Of a stretch of 64,000 nt of DNA, positions 1 to 11,602 are shown in pieces. The stretch's first letter is position 1, and each line of letters begins with the position of its first letter. Where the stretch lies: assembly GCA_030141605.1 (NCBI GenBank), contig JAQGDQ010000002.1, positions 1,844,501-1,908,500 on the forward strand, given 5' to 3'. The translations under genes were made by a program, and so were the position numbers. This stretch comes from Tubiluchus corallicola. Its lineage: Eukaryota > Priapulida > Priapulimorpha > Priapulimorphida > Tubiluchidae. The notes below the pieces were generated by a model. It made no database searches. It was not told where the DNA came from and was given only the letters and a program-made list of their open reading frames with translations.

Positions 1-263
1 AACAGCAATAATAATGATTTCAAATTTTACTGATAATGAATGGCATTTTATTTCAGCTTTCTGTGTCCACAAAAATAATTTGTGTAGTTGAATTAAGTCA
101 ACTAGTTCTTGCAATGTCGCTTCTCTCAAACGCAAAACTCATTTTTACGATAATCACATTATGAATATGATGTAGATGCGTAGGCGTCTGTCACGTTTAC
201 CCCAGACTAGTGAGAGGGTGCGAAGAAAAGGTAATTATTGTAAATGTGTAATAATTAACTCAC

Positions 264-2534
264 GAGCTGAGGTATGTGCATCTTGAGAATCGTGTTCAAC
301 CTTGCATCCTTTGGCCAGTTCGTTCGCCCACGCTTGTGCCAGTTTAGCTGAGCCATCATGCCATCCCTAATAATATACCATTAATATTAGTTGTTTATAA
401 AATAAAGGCGGTTTGATTGAGCTGATGAAAAAGACAGTGGTTTATAAAGCACTGTTAACGTATTGGTAATAAGACTATGGCAAACATTGCAATCACTTTA
501 GTGCTAACTTGTGAATAATTGGAATTACTGTATTACCATTTTCATCATATTAGAGGCGCCTTCTTGAGCTCGAAGTGCGTTATGTTTATTCAAAATAGCT
601 TGTTGATCAGCTCCTCCCACAGCTCGTCGACTCATCAAAGTGTTACGTCTTGCCAGAGCCAACTGAAATGCGACACTAAAGGTATGTAAAAAAACAAAAG
701 AAAATGTAATGTGATCAACTGATCAAAATTTAATACTTTTGGTGCACTAAATTGAATTCCTTTAACTCAGCGATTATTTAAGTTAAAAAAAGATTATAAG
801 TGCAATATAATTATAGCCAGAAGCCAACTTCGAATTAGGCAAGTATTCCATTCGTAAACCTTTTCAGAGATTTGGTAATACGTCTTTTTATCCACAGGCC
901 CTTCATTTTATGTAAAAAGACAAGTCTACATTATATGCTCTGTGGTTTAGTGATTGGTCGGAGATATTTTGGTACACTTACAGTTATCGCTATGAAGGAA
1001 CATTAACCAATTGTCTACGTTTATTCAGATGGCATATTCATTAATAAAATATTAGTTTCTCATAGATACCGACACCTCTGTGTAGGCCTATATCTGTGAG
1101 AAATGTGAACATTCATCGCAAAATGTATATACTTAATAACTAATTTAAATGTACACCGTACCTGTACATGTGCGCTAAGTGGAGCAGCTCCTCTTTCAAT
1201 TGTTGGAGCAATGGGCATCGTTTCTCTCTTCTCAAAACCTTCGTATAGGCTTCTGAGATCTTGCGGGTGTCCTTCATTCGCCTGTTGCGTGGGTGCTGGT
1301 GGGAGGTCTTCTTCAATCTCTCTTAGCTTTATAAAAAAAGGAAAAAGTCAGAAAAATTTCAGTGTTATAAACAGTTATAATATTATACACTAGTGCAAAA
1401 TAAAAATGACACCATATATTCTAGTTTAAGGTTTATCTTATTTTAGGTTGGTTTTAAGCGTGTAACATAAAAATATTTTTGATACTAGCCATTAATTAAT
1501 ACGTTACAGTGCATTTACAGCAACAAATTATGTTTCGGCTCATATTAACACTCGGTTAAAATTTATAAACAGTGTACAAACATATAACACAATAAAATAT
1601 TACATTAAAAATAAATAAAATTTTTGAGTGTTGGGGAAATACAAAGACAAAAACTGTTTACACGTGCCTTTTAATTTTTGAGAAAATTATATTGATCAAC
1701 TAAGCACAATCTTTAACTTTCGCTACTGCACAAGAAGCGGAGAACCACTGACAGAATATGGAAGTGAATTTCATATGTGAGCAATCCGATTTGAAAAAAA
1801 TATTATCCATATTAGTTTTTATTTGTTTTTTAATGTTCTTCATACAAAAAGTTTCAACGAATGGTTATTCCGCGTGCCATCAGATGACGCCCTAGTAAAA
1901 AAGTTTCAGCACTCAAACCTACTTCTTTGTGAATGATTTTATCACACTTATATAGGTCATTTTGAATTCACCTTTCTTCGACTTTAAATTTGAAACTATC
2001 TGTCGTAGTATGAGATACATCCATGTTACATCTAAAAAAGAGTTTACATGTGCGCTCGCTACATTATCTATGTCACCTGGCAGATATGTATGCCATGCTG
2101 GTGTACAATATTCAACGATTGGTCTTACATATGTTTTATACGCCCTAAGAAGTGGATTCTTATCATTTGTACTAAATATTCTAAAAATCATGTTAGTTAC
2201 TCTGTTAGATTTTAAGCATGCTTCAGTACAATGGGCAGTAGATTTTAGAAAATTAATGAAATGGTAACGCCAAGACGCTCAACATCCACTGATTCAATTT
2301 CGTTCTCTGAAATAAAATAACTCTTACAAGGATTGTAATATTGGTTGTTCATGCAATTTAACGGGTAAATGCAACAGATAAATGTCATGGATAATGACGA
2401 AACTTGAATGCTATGGATTCTGAAAGTACAATGATTCTTACCAGTCGTTCCAGGCTTCCGTACTGCCCATCGTAATCAGGTCTGTGTGTTCCAGCACAAA
2501 TTTTTACAAACAGTGCTAAAACAAGCAGCTTCAT
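264..2534 (-). CDS. Secreted CAP/SCP-domain protein, 5' four exons (3' part beyond left edge)
   Basis: Seen: four minus-strand exons with GT-AG borders and continuous phase: 2534-2442, 1326-1162, 662-537 and 366-264; the last ends in phase 1 at a GTGAGT donor, so the gene continues off the window. The first exon starts with MKLLVLALFVKICAG, a clear signal peptide. About 70 Pro/Glu/Arg-rich residues follow, with basic sites (EKRE, ARR, SRR). The CAP domain then begins: KHNALR matches the HNxxR start of helix 1, followed by EGASNMMKM, then WHDGSAKLAQAWANELAKGC and EHDS. Family knowledge: CAP proteins (CRISP/GLIPR/venom-allergen-like) are secreted and often cysteine-rich, with varied roles. The catalytic-like His/Glu core and any C-terminal domain lie off the window, so no function can be assigned. 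The pro-like linker may be cleaved at the basic sites (inference). Confidence 0.85.
1890..2340 (-). mobile_element. CR1/Jockey-type LINE fragment (RT thumb region), decayed
   Basis: On the minus strand, peptides such as YKTYVRPIVEYCTPAWHTYL and IFRIFSTNDKNPLL match the region after the catalytic RT motifs of CR1-like LINEs (usual form: YKTYVRPILEYASPVWSP). The upstream peptide SENEIESVDVERLGVTIS and a downstream piece in another frame (QNDLYKCDKII) extend the match, so several frameshifts are present. It sits in intron 1 of the CAP gene and cannot be functional. Confidence 0.75.
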
Positions 2535-2616
2535 CACTAATCAGTGATTGTACAGGTTACTAAGCAATCTCAACAACGTCTGTATGGACGACCACTGGGC
2601 TTTTCTTGCCTGCTTG

Positions 2617-2624
2617 TATATATA
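2617..2624 (-). promoter_or_regulatory. TATA box of the CAP gene
   Basis: TATATATA lies 83-90 bp upstream of the CAP start codon on the minus strand. A start site about 30 bp downstream would give a 5' UTR of roughly 55 nt. TATA promoters suit a tissue-restricted secretory gene, but no transcript evidence is available. Confidence 0.45.
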
Positions 2625-2978
2625 GGCCTAATATGGTCAGGTCCATGATTGCAGGAAATCCTCACGTGTGTGTAGGTTATTAAACCCATAAAACAATTGT
2701 TACTCATTAACGCTAATACGGAGAACTTTATCATTAATAAGCCTAATGATCAGGGTTTTAGAATTACAATGAAGTTGTGGGGTTATTGACTTTGCAAACA
2801 CCAACGTATAGATAGATCCTGGAACATTGTTGAATTTTAAGCACAATAATTCGTTTAAAAGATGTAGGCATATTTTATATCTAATTTATTTTATAACACA
2901 TCGAGGTTTTGTTACTTTGTTGAAGGCACTGTACAATGTAGTTGATGTAATTGATTATTATTATATCTGAGTTATTGT

Positions 2979-3340
<362 letters not shown>

Positions 3341-3608
3341 ACTGGAGAAAGAGGCGAGAGAATGCGATGCCAGAAGTTTGCCCAAATCATTGGTTATACT
3401 GTTCTGTCTTAACTCTTACATTTTTGCAATGTAAAGCTATTTGTAAATGAGCATGAAAGAAAACGGATACATTCCGGGTCTTTTAGTCTGATGAAAAGTT
3501 ATTGAATCCAGAAGTCTGTGAATACAAAAGTACTTAATCGATTAGACGATTACAGTGTACAAAACTGTAGTGTGAACAGAGCCTGTATTATTTACTACGT
3601 AAATAATT

Positions 3609-5133
3609 TTCAACCTGGTAATCGACGAACTGATCTCGAAAGTCGGTTCTCGATTTGGCTATGGGATCGACGAGCACCAAGTGGCTATAGTTGGTTTTGC
3701 CGACAACCTAGTCCTCAGCCTCAAAACATGGCATGGGAGTTTTGTTGGAGACAGCCAATGGCTTCTTCACGAAACGAGGCATGACATTAAACGCCAACAA
3801 ATGCAAAGCCATGAGGCTAGTCAAGGCATACCGGCGAAAGGCTATGAAAGTGCTAATAGAACCCACATGGGAGATCAGCCAGACTCCTATTCCAATGCTG
3901 GGAGTCAGTGATGCATACAAATACCTGGGAATTCCTATGACTGCTAAGGGACGACCCACCATGGACACCAAGTCCCTTAAAGCATGGCTTATAAGAGTGG
4001 AAGGGGCACCACTCAAACCTCAACAAAAGGTGGATATGATCAGACAATGTGTGATTCCGCGTCTGACATACCACTTCCGTATATGTGAGGTTCATATGAA
4101 TGGCCTCAAGGGAGCAGACAGGCTTATAAGATCAAGCCTAAAACGTATACTTCATATGGCGACGGATGTCCCGAATGCATTCTTCTACATGCCAATGAAG
4201 AAGGGAGGGCTGGGATTTTCTTGTCTTGAAAAGGATGTTCCTTTGATGAAAGTCAAGATGCTCAGCCGATTGCAGGCCTCACCAGATCCGCTGGTGAACA
4301 TGAGTGCATCTGCTCCAGTGTGGAATAGGGAGCTTGAGTGGGCTAAGAGGGTGGCGAGCCTCGAAGCCTACAGTAACGCAAAAGACATAAATCGTGCAAA
4401 AAGGGATAACGATCGCAAACATCTATCGGCATTCAACGATAAAGTGCATGGGAAGGGTTTTGCAGCCGTGTCTGCTGACCCACTGAGTACCCATTACCTA
4501 CGTAGCAGCACACTCCTGAGTGGGGGTGATTATATCTTGGTTCTCAAGATGATCACCAACTCCCAACCAGTTAGAGTTAACACCACGAGAGGACAACCCA
4601 ATGCAATCAGGAGATGTCGCAGGTGTGGGAGACATGCAGAGAGTCAGGTTCACGTACTTCAACAGTGCATAACAGTAAACAATGCCATATCACGACGGCA
4701 CAATGCACTGTGCGAGGTGCTCGCTGAAGCCTTGAAGGGGCAGGGCTTTATGATCGTTAGGGAACCTTGGTTCGAGATCAACAGAACAAGGTACCACCCT
4801 GACATCCTGGCGACCAAAGATGGTCATACGTACGTTATCGATCCGACCATCTCGGCAGCAGGAAACATCTACTCGCTTAGGGCCAGGTGCAGGGACAAGG
4901 CCCTGAAGTACGAACCGATCCTCGATGCCGTCAAACAGCGGTGCGGCTCTGCCACTGCCTCGTCGCACGGCATCTGTGTGGGCTTTCGTGGGGAATGGGC
5001 AGGAGGAGAGAACGACGTTCTCCTTAAGACACTCGGTCTTCTGAACGTCAGAGCCAAACTAGTCCGCTCGGCGATTAGAGGCTCATGTATGGTGCTTAGA
5101 AAGTTCCTGGGAAGGCAAAGGAGGGAGACCTAG
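3609..5133 (+). pseudogene. R2-like retrotransposon ORF, 5'-truncated (RT palm to endonuclease)
   Basis: Homology begins abruptly at 3609 inside the reverse transcriptase, at FNLVIDELISKVGSRFGYG. The active-site motif at about 3696 reads FADN instead of FADD. A frameshift at about 3730 moves into a long open frame (3733-5133, 466 codons). That frame carries the rest of the palm and thumb (GMTLNANKC, YKYLGIP, LKPQQKV, VIPRLTYHF), a CCHC zinc knuckle (C295, C298, H307, C312) and a PD-(D/E)XK restriction-like endonuclease (YHPD with D357, then VID with D370). This order defines R2-type elements, which usually insert in 28S rDNA; no rDNA is recognisable here. The truncation, frameshift and D-to-N change make it inactive, but the long C-terminal frame suggests modest age. 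Confidence 0.9.
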
Positions 5134-5440
5134 GTTATCTCCTGCTCAGGATGTTACCACTCGAGTTCCTACATCCAAACGTGTGAAAGGTTTATACCTA
5201 GGGGAAATCCGACTACTCTATGAGTAGCCGGTGGATACCGTACCTTTACGGTATCGAAAAGGCGAGTTTTGTTGGGTCTGGATAAATCCAGTTCCCACGG
5301 AATTGACGGATGCCGTATCTTTACGGAAGAATTTGGAATTTGGCAAGTTTGACTCGAGTCAAAAGGCAACACACAGGTGAACAGATCCGACGCCTGTGAA
5401 ATCTGACAAAATAAAATAAAATAAAATATAAATGATACAC
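5134..5440 (+). mobile_element. 3' UTR and tail of the R2-like element
   Basis: After the TAG stop comes about 275 bp of structured, GC-richer sequence with three small perfect hairpins: 5213-5227 (loop CTA), 5234-5255 (GATACCG/CGGTATC arms) and 5278-5291 (CTGGAT/ATCCAG). A second CCGTA..TTTACGG piece follows at 5312-5326. The element ends in (AAAAT)n at about 5408-5430. In R2 elements, 3' UTR structure is what the reverse transcriptase recognises to prime on target DNA. Confidence 0.65.
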
Positions 5441-6552
5441 GGCTCGGGCACGAAGACCCCACAGAAGTAATGAGTTCATTGAGTTCAAAAAATAATCAAA
5501 TCAAGAGACTACTAAGGAAGACTCAGAAATTCCAATTTCTGCCGGTAGCTGGAGCCACAAGATATTAAAGTTTTTATCAAATTTGCCGTTCATAGCGCCT
5601 CTTGCGTCTGATTTGCGAAACAATAATATCGTAGAAAACAGAAATTGGTGTAGGAACTTTTAGGAAGGGCATTTTGTTTCGAGGATTCTTCGTCGCTGGT
5701 ATTTTCTTTGAATTTTGTCGTCGCACCTCTCTTGATTTTAATTAAAATTATTGTGATCACAGAAGAACGCACATGTTTTTGGAACTATAGCGATAATTTT
5801 ATTCGTAATAACTAATATTAGGTTAGTCACTTAGCCTACACGTATTGCTTTGTGAATGTACGCAGTTTGCCAGTTTACGTGCCTTGTACTATTTTGTGAC
5901 ATTAAGTTGTTGAATGTGATTTAAGTTTCGCGTAATTCAGTCATAGCTGTTGTGAATTGTGAATACTCAATACGGCATAATCGATTTCATTAATTGGGTC
6001 TAACAATATTTATATAAAAATGTTGCAGTCACATTTTTACATAAATTTTCGAAATCCTGAAAGAATCTAAAGAATCTGTTTGGTCCTCGTACCGTCTCTC
6101 TGTGCCAAGAACTAATTAACTGCAATAAGTTATACCCTAAATAATTATTTAACTGTCAACAATTGAAACTTCCTAGGAGGGTACTTCATTTTCAGGAAGA
6201 GATTTAGTCAGCCATTTTAAAGTGACTTGAGTGCAGGCTTGTTGTATTTTTTTATTTTACTAATCACAGTACTGCATACATAAGCATAGAAAAGCTTTTA
6301 TCTGTAATTGACAATTTGATGCTGATAAAAATGGAAATAAGATATCTTGTTAATATATTAACAGAAGAGATGTTTCACAAGAAATCCCAAAATGCATTCA
6401 AGTTACCGTTTATATTGACTTATTATGTTCTTTCTAATTTATTATGTTTTCTCTAGGTAAAAACAATTAAAATTTCTGAGCAAGTGTTTTTTGTTTGAGA
6501 TAAGAAAAGTAGGCTGTAGTTGATTATGTTAATATTTTCAGGTTAGTTTCCA
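5441..6552 (+). other. SOCS 5' flank and 5' UTR; splice acceptor at about 6540
   Basis: No coding signal is seen. A good acceptor (ATATTTTCAG, ending at 6540) lies 12 bp before the SOCS start codon, so the transcript probably has at least one upstream non-coding exon. I could not fix the donor or the transcription start. Confidence 0.45.
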
Positions 6553-7860
6553 ATGGCTGAGCGAATTCGAAGAAATAGAAACATTACCAGTGAGGATGAC
6601 CCTAGCACAAGCAGTCTTTCAGCATCTGAAGAGGATGCCGGTGGTGACATAGGAAAGGCGTCCAAATCCACTCAAAGGAAATTCTGCTCTCTTTCATTTG
6701 GCAAGAAGAAAAATAAAGATGTCAAGAAATCATCACGAAAAACCACTTTAGTAGTAATCTCTGATGATGATTCAAGTGGTACCTTAGCTGATTGTGAAAT
6801 TACCAGTGCTGATATACAGCACGACTCTAGTGTAAGGCAAAAAAAGATAGGGCATTCTAAAAAGAACTGTGATCACTCAAAGTCTGACAGCAGTAAAAAG
6901 CGGAAAAAATTAAGGGCATTTAAACTGTGCAACCCATTGCAGTTTTTGACGACTAGTAATGATGCTTCGTCAAATGATTCATTAAACACAAGTACAGACA
7001 TGGGATGTGTCTGTATGAGGTACAAGAAGTGCCACAGCACTGTAGATAATTTCTATGGAGTTAGTTCACACAGAAAGGCACCAGAACTAAGCGAAAGTGG
7101 CTCTCTGGTGAACGGGCGACAAAAGAATATTGGGGAAGCCTCCCAGCGACACGACGTGTATGCCGAATGTGAATTTACTGCTGGCACCATTGTCATGAGA
7201 AATGACACACTGGCAGCTGATGATAGTGACAATCCACCATGCACATGTCCAGGTATTGGCGCATATCCCAAAGCACATGATTCTGATGCCATTGCTAGCA
7301 GCTTAAGTAGAAGCATATTGGCCGATCCTCCTGCTGTTCACACCCAGGTTGATTATGCTCACTTTCTGGTTCCCGACTTGTTAAAGATAACTCAGTGCGG
7401 ATACTACCATGGCGTGATGGACCGTTACGAGGCCGAACGTTTGTTGGAAAACAAACCGGAAGGAACGTTTCTCCTTCGAGACAGTGCTCAAGAGGATTTT
7501 CTCTTTTCTGTCAGCTTCCGGCGATATGGTCGTTCACTTCATGCTCGAGTCGAGTTGGACAAGCATAAATTCAGTTTTGACTCACACGACCCTGGAGTGT
7601 ACACAGCATCGACTGTTGTTGGGTTACTGGAACATTTCAAAGATCCTAATCGTTGTATGTTCTTTGAACCACTTCTCACTATTCCCTTAAAGCGTACATT
7701 CCCTTTCTCACTCCAACACTTGTGTCGGGCAACTATTGGTAGCCGAATCACTTACGATGGCATCAGTCAGCTCAACTTACCCAAGGCACTGAAGTCGTAT
7801 CTGAAATTTTACCATTATAAACAGCAAGTGCGTGTCAGACGATATGAAGTCGAAACGTAG
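6553..7860 (+). CDS. SOCS5: Suppressor of cytokine signalling, SOCS4/SOCS5 type
   Basis: Single coding exon, 435 aa. The N-terminal ~260 residues are Ser/Lys-rich and disordered-looking. An extended subdomain ([17 protein letters not shown]) leads into an SH2 domain from about residue 284 ([15 protein letters not shown]). FLLRDS holds the phosphotyrosine-binding Arg309, followed by [21 protein letters not shown]-terminal SOCS box (about 385-430) has a BC-box for Elongin B/C ([10 protein letters not shown]) and a Cullin-5 box-like [11 protein letters not shown]. The [16 protein letters not shown] block and the HDPGVY and MFFEPLLTI segments are diagnostic of the SOCS4/5 branch (fly Socs36E). 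Known role: binds phosphotyrosine receptors or kinases and recruits a Cul5 ubiquitin ligase, damping JAK/STAT or EGFR signalling in the cytosol. The start follows a splice acceptor, and all conserved domains are intact. The symbol denotes the 4/5 group; one-to-one orthology is not shown. Confidence 0.95.
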   Translation: MAERIRRNRNITSEDDPSTSSLSASEEDAGGDIGKASKSTQRKFCSLSFGKKKNKDVKKSSRKTTLVVISDDDSSGTLADCEITSADIQHDSSVRQKKIGHSKKNCDHSKSDSSKKRKKLRAFKLCNPLQFLTTSNDASSNDSLNTSTDMGCVCMRYKKCHSTVDNFYGVSSHRKAPELSESGSLVNGRQKNIGEASQRHDVYAECEFTAGTIVMRNDTLAADDSDNPPCTCPGIGAYPKAHDSDAIASSLSRSILADPPAVHTQVDYAHFLVPDLLKITQCGYYHGVMDRYEAERLLENKPEGTFLLRDSAQEDFLFSVSFRRYGRSLHARVELDKHKFSFDSHDPGVYTASTVVGLLEHFKDPNRCMFFEPLLTIPLKRTFPFSLQHLCRATIGSRITYDGISQLNLPKALKSYLKFYHYKQQVRVRRYEVET

Positions 7861-8592
7861 CTGCTTGCTTATCTAAAGAATCTGTTTGTAAATAGCTTGT
7901 TGTCTGAATCAAAATTATCAAGCTCATCTTGTCAAATTTCTTCCAAATTGAAGAAAATAAGATGTTGTGTTCATTAATATGCAACTACGAGAGATTGTTT
8001 GAACTGCCAAATACTACCTTGCATTGTTTCTGATACCTTTGAGGTTCATATTGTGTATCATGGCTTGGATGTGTTTTCTTCTGGTTACTGCTCGACTTAA
8101 TTATGCTTGACAGCTTTGCACTTCAGTACCAAAGAACTGCACTGGTAGAAGATAGTAGTTGCGGTATATAGTATGCCCATTTTTGTTTGTTCCTGATGAC
8201 AACTACATTAAGACTGACAGTGAGTTTGGACAGTGTAATATATGACAGTGAAAGATACTCGTCTTAAAGACTCAAGATGTTCTAAGACTCTTCTAGACCG
8301 AAAATGATAATATTATCAAGGTAAGTTCGAGAACAAGTTGCACTAAAGGTACACAGTTTGAATTTGTGTTAAATACTAATTTTTACATTACATACAGTTA
8401 ATAATATTAGAGATAATAAATATAATAATAATAATAGCAGTAGTAATAGTAGTAGCAGTAGTAGTAGTAATAATAATATTAATAATGATGTAATGCTAAT
8501 TACTTTAATGTTAACAAAGTATAAGTAACTGGTACTCAATGATATCTTTGTTTGTCATTATTCACATGTTACCTTTAATAAATCCATGTCAT
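7861..8592 (+). other. SOCS 3' UTR with candidate poly(A) signals
   Basis: AT-rich, with imperfect ATA/AGT trinucleotide runs at about 8400-8486. AATAAA hexamers at 8415-8420 and 8577-8582 are the likely poly(A) signals. Confidence 0.5.
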
Positions 8593-8676
8593 CAGATCTA
8601 TAGAGAACCAGTAGTACCCAGTTTCTCCACAGTGGAATTGTGGAGGAACTGGGTGCCACTGGTTCTCTATTGACTG
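8593..8676 (+). ncRNA. Near-perfect hairpin, pre-miRNA-like
   Basis: Bases 8600-8631 pair with 8639-8670: 29 Watson-Crick pairs, 2 G-U pairs and one A-C mismatch, with a 7-nt loop (GTGGAAT). A short extension (8593-8595 with 8674-8676) lies below a small internal loop, giving about 35 bp in all, a normal pri-miRNA size. The hairpin starts about 10 bp after an AATAAA in the SOCS 3' region. I do not recognise either arm as a known conserved miRNA. Alternatives are a young inverted duplication or a tiny foldback element. The G-U pairs on this strand favour a plus-strand RNA only weakly. Confidence 0.5.
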
Positions 8677-8796
8677 AACTCACTGAACACTGAACCGAGA
8701 ACCATTGCACAAGCTTTTAGGCTTGCTAAGTAGTATTGCAAATGAAAAGCAACTCGTTCTAATTTTTTGCTTTGGTTCTGTGGACAACAAAGGTCT

Positions 8797-9033
8797 GTAG
8801 CAAGGCCAGTTCACCCTCCCAATTTTTTAGCCAGAATCTTGGTCACAACTATTTTTTAGCTATTTTTGTGTAGTGTTAGTCACAGTATAATGAAAGCAGG
8901 TTAAAATTCTCCCTTCTATACAAAGGTATTCATTTGCCAAAAACTTCATCACTGGATATTGTTTTCTTTAGCCATTTTGTCTAAACTTTAGTTTTTGGCT
9001 AAAAGTTATGGAAAGGAAGCTGGCCCTGCTGCT
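8797..9033. mobile_element. MITE-like element, copy 1
   Basis: About 235 bp with imperfect terminal inverted repeats of about 36 bp: the left end (CAAGGCCAGTTC ... TTTTAGCCAGAA) mirrors the right end (TTTTGGCTAAAAG ... GGAAGCTGGCCC). A second, diverged copy lies at 10161-10363 in the same orientation; shared pieces include CACAGTATAATG and GAAAGCAGGTTA. There is no coding capacity, and the target duplication is not resolved. Confidence 0.55.
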
Positions 9034-10160
9034 GTATTGGTTGTCGGAGACCTTGAATTTGTCCTTTTCCTGATTATAAGTTCTAGCTCTCTCTCTTATT
9101 TAGTGACGTTAATACATTTTATAACTTACTTTATCTGGAGTGTGTCCTAATGTATATCCTTTGCTTTGAACACTCTAGTCGGTAAATTATGATCTACTAC
9201 AGATAGCCTTGTAATGGTCCTTTAAACTCATTTTAAGCTTGTACTTGCTCTCTAACCACAAGAACTAACGACATCAAAAATAAAAATAGACTGGACAAGT
9301 GTGGCTGACCTTTTCTGGATTAACTATTGGTGTCTAGTGGTATACATGGGCTAATCATTACTCTCTATCAACAAGAATGCAGGTGGTTTATATCACATAG
9401 TATTAGTTTAACCTGTACATTATTGCCTTCAAAGGGTCTGTGGTTAATTGGGAAATTCTGTTGGGTAGAATTTTTTGATTGTGCAGTAAATATCTAAGTC
9501 GTCTCAACACAGTCGAGCGCTGCTCATTGCAGGCGTTGAGCTCTAAATTATTCAAATTCCTAACATATTTCCAATCACTTGTTTGCCCTACTTTTTGTTA
9601 TCAATCATAAATAGATGCATAATAATCTACACTACTTTTACTGCAGGTGAAGAAGATGCATCTTTGATATGTTGATGATATAAACTTAGGGTTCTTAATG
9701 TAGATTGTAGACTGTCACATGTATATAAATGAATTTCAGAGAACTTTTGAAGACTTAGCAAGAAGTTTATAACTCAGTGAACATTAGAAAACTAGCAAGA
9801 AATTAGCAATGGATAGTCTGAAAGCGTAACAATATGTACAGTAGCAGGGTGTTTTCTATGACTGTTTTTCTACCTCTCGACAAGACTTTTTAGTCTACAG
9901 TCTGTGTTTTGTGTTAAAAACGGCAAGGCTACACGGCGACACGCAACGTAATGCTGTGTACAGTGTGTGATTTGTACTTGTAGTCGCTGAGGAATTAGAA
10001 GGCCATCCTCTATTTGCTACAGGGATTAGGCAACATTTAGTAATGCAGTATAACTAATACTATTATTTATTCGCTGTCGTAATTGCATTGTGTAATCATT
10101 ATATTATGTTTCTTGTGCCCAGCAAACTTTTTGGTGATAGTAAGCCTGGCTTGCTCGCAT

Positions 10161-10363
10161 TTACAGGACCAGCTGACCTTTCCATTTTTTTAGTCAAAAT
10201 TTTGGCCACGGCCAATTTCCTTTATAGCCATTTTTGTGTTACGTTAGACACAGTATAATGGAAAGCAGGTTAGAGTATTCAGTCGCCAAGAACTCAGTCA
10301 CGAGATATTCTGATTGAACTTAATTTTTAGCTAAAAGTTACATAAGGGAAGCAGTACCTGCAA
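10161..10363. mobile_element. MITE-like element, copy 2
   Basis: Same family as 8797-9033, about 65-70% similar by eye, slightly shorter, with end repeats TTACAGG/CCTGCAA. Old and non-autonomous. Confidence 0.5.
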
Positions 10364-11512
10364 CAGTATAGTCGAAGACTTTGACTGTGTGGGAATCATC
10401 TCGTGGATTACTACAACTGTTTGAAATCGTCTGACGTCTTATCGGCATCTCTAATTTAAAAAACATTAAACTTGGGTAAAGTTGTAATTTTTTTAATGTT
10501 TTATGAGATATATAATTTTATAGTGCACATTTTAATTAATTATAATATCGAGGACCGTTCATAACATGTATGTGACTGAACCACTTTGTTATCATAAGTT
10601 CTGTCATGAAATCATTTGGGGATTTGCAGTTGCATTTGCCGTGTATTGAGACGTTTTCAGCTCCAGCAGCGTCAGACAAAGTGGCTTGTTGGGCGAACCC
10701 AAGGGCCTGTGTTCCACTCATGCTGTTGAAATAGCTCATACAGCGCAATGGGAAGTGCAACAAGTACATTTCGAAACTTGTTTGGACAAAGTTTTATTGC
10801 TGTATTGTGACACTAGGTTCACCAATAACAGTGACCATTGTATTAAAAGAAGTTGAGTGTATTGCCGTACCCAGCGGCTGAGCAAGCCAAAAAGTAGCTC
10901 GGTTACCAACTTGTTATTAAAAGATTTTTTGAGTCTCATTTGATTTAACTGTGGCCACAGTCATCAACAAAAATTTTCATCGTACTAGGTGCTAAGCATT
11001 TCAAACTACTTGTAGCTATGTGGCGACGTTATCATACTAGAGTTGTATTAATTTTTAAATGAGCAGTGTATATGACGCTACGCTATTTTGTGAGTTCTTT
11101 GCATTGCTTGTTTCCAAGCCTTATCCTGTCTGCTTTTGTGTTAAATAGAATTTATTAATGCTTTGCGAAAAATTCGATGCTTTCAAAGTTTTTAGTCAAG
11201 CGTTTCTAGGCTGGAAAGTGGAACTGACTTGTTTTTTAGAATACTGTAGCTTACAATAGTGAGTTATATAAATGGTTAAATGGCTTAAGTTAAATTTTTC
11301 TGGAGTGCATCGTTACACGAGCTTATGTTTTTTTAGTCATTTAAGTGCAGTACTGTGACTGTTGTTTTGGCGACATGTCACTGTGAACAATAATCTGTCT
11401 GTCTGTCACAGATGCTCACATCGTCTGCTGTTTACTTCTTGTGTCCAAGATCGTCAAAATGGCTCCATGAACTACAACTCTGTGAGTTTGTAAAACAGTG
11501 TTATTTTTGCAG

Positions 11513-11602
11513 CTTTGGATGATGGATCCACCTGCTTCATCGTGTTTGGTGAAACATGAAACCAATTCACTGGTACAGGCGACGGGCTACCCCATAATGT
11601 AG
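11513..11602 (+). CDS. Orphan exon candidate
   Basis: A good acceptor (TTATTTTTGCAG) is followed at once by ATGATG and a 27-codon frame (MMDPPASSCLVKHETNSL...), ending in TAG at 11600. A possible GTACAG donor lies inside it at about 11573. The composition looks protein-like and the layout suits a 5' coding exon of a regulatory gene, but no partner exon or homology was recognised. It may be chance. Confidence 0.15.
   Translation, partial: LWMMDPPASSCLVKHETNSLVQATGYPIM

Noticed and set aside
3853-4968. Minus-strand frames across the R2-like element
   Set aside because: Antisense shadows; the plus frame carries the RT and endonuclease motifs.
7053-7751. Minus-strand frames across the SOCS gene
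   Set aside because: Antisense shadows of the clearly coding plus strand.
8400-8486. Possible CRISPR-like or satellite array
   Set aside because: Just imperfect ATA/AGT trinucleotides; no spacer-repeat structure anywhere in the window.
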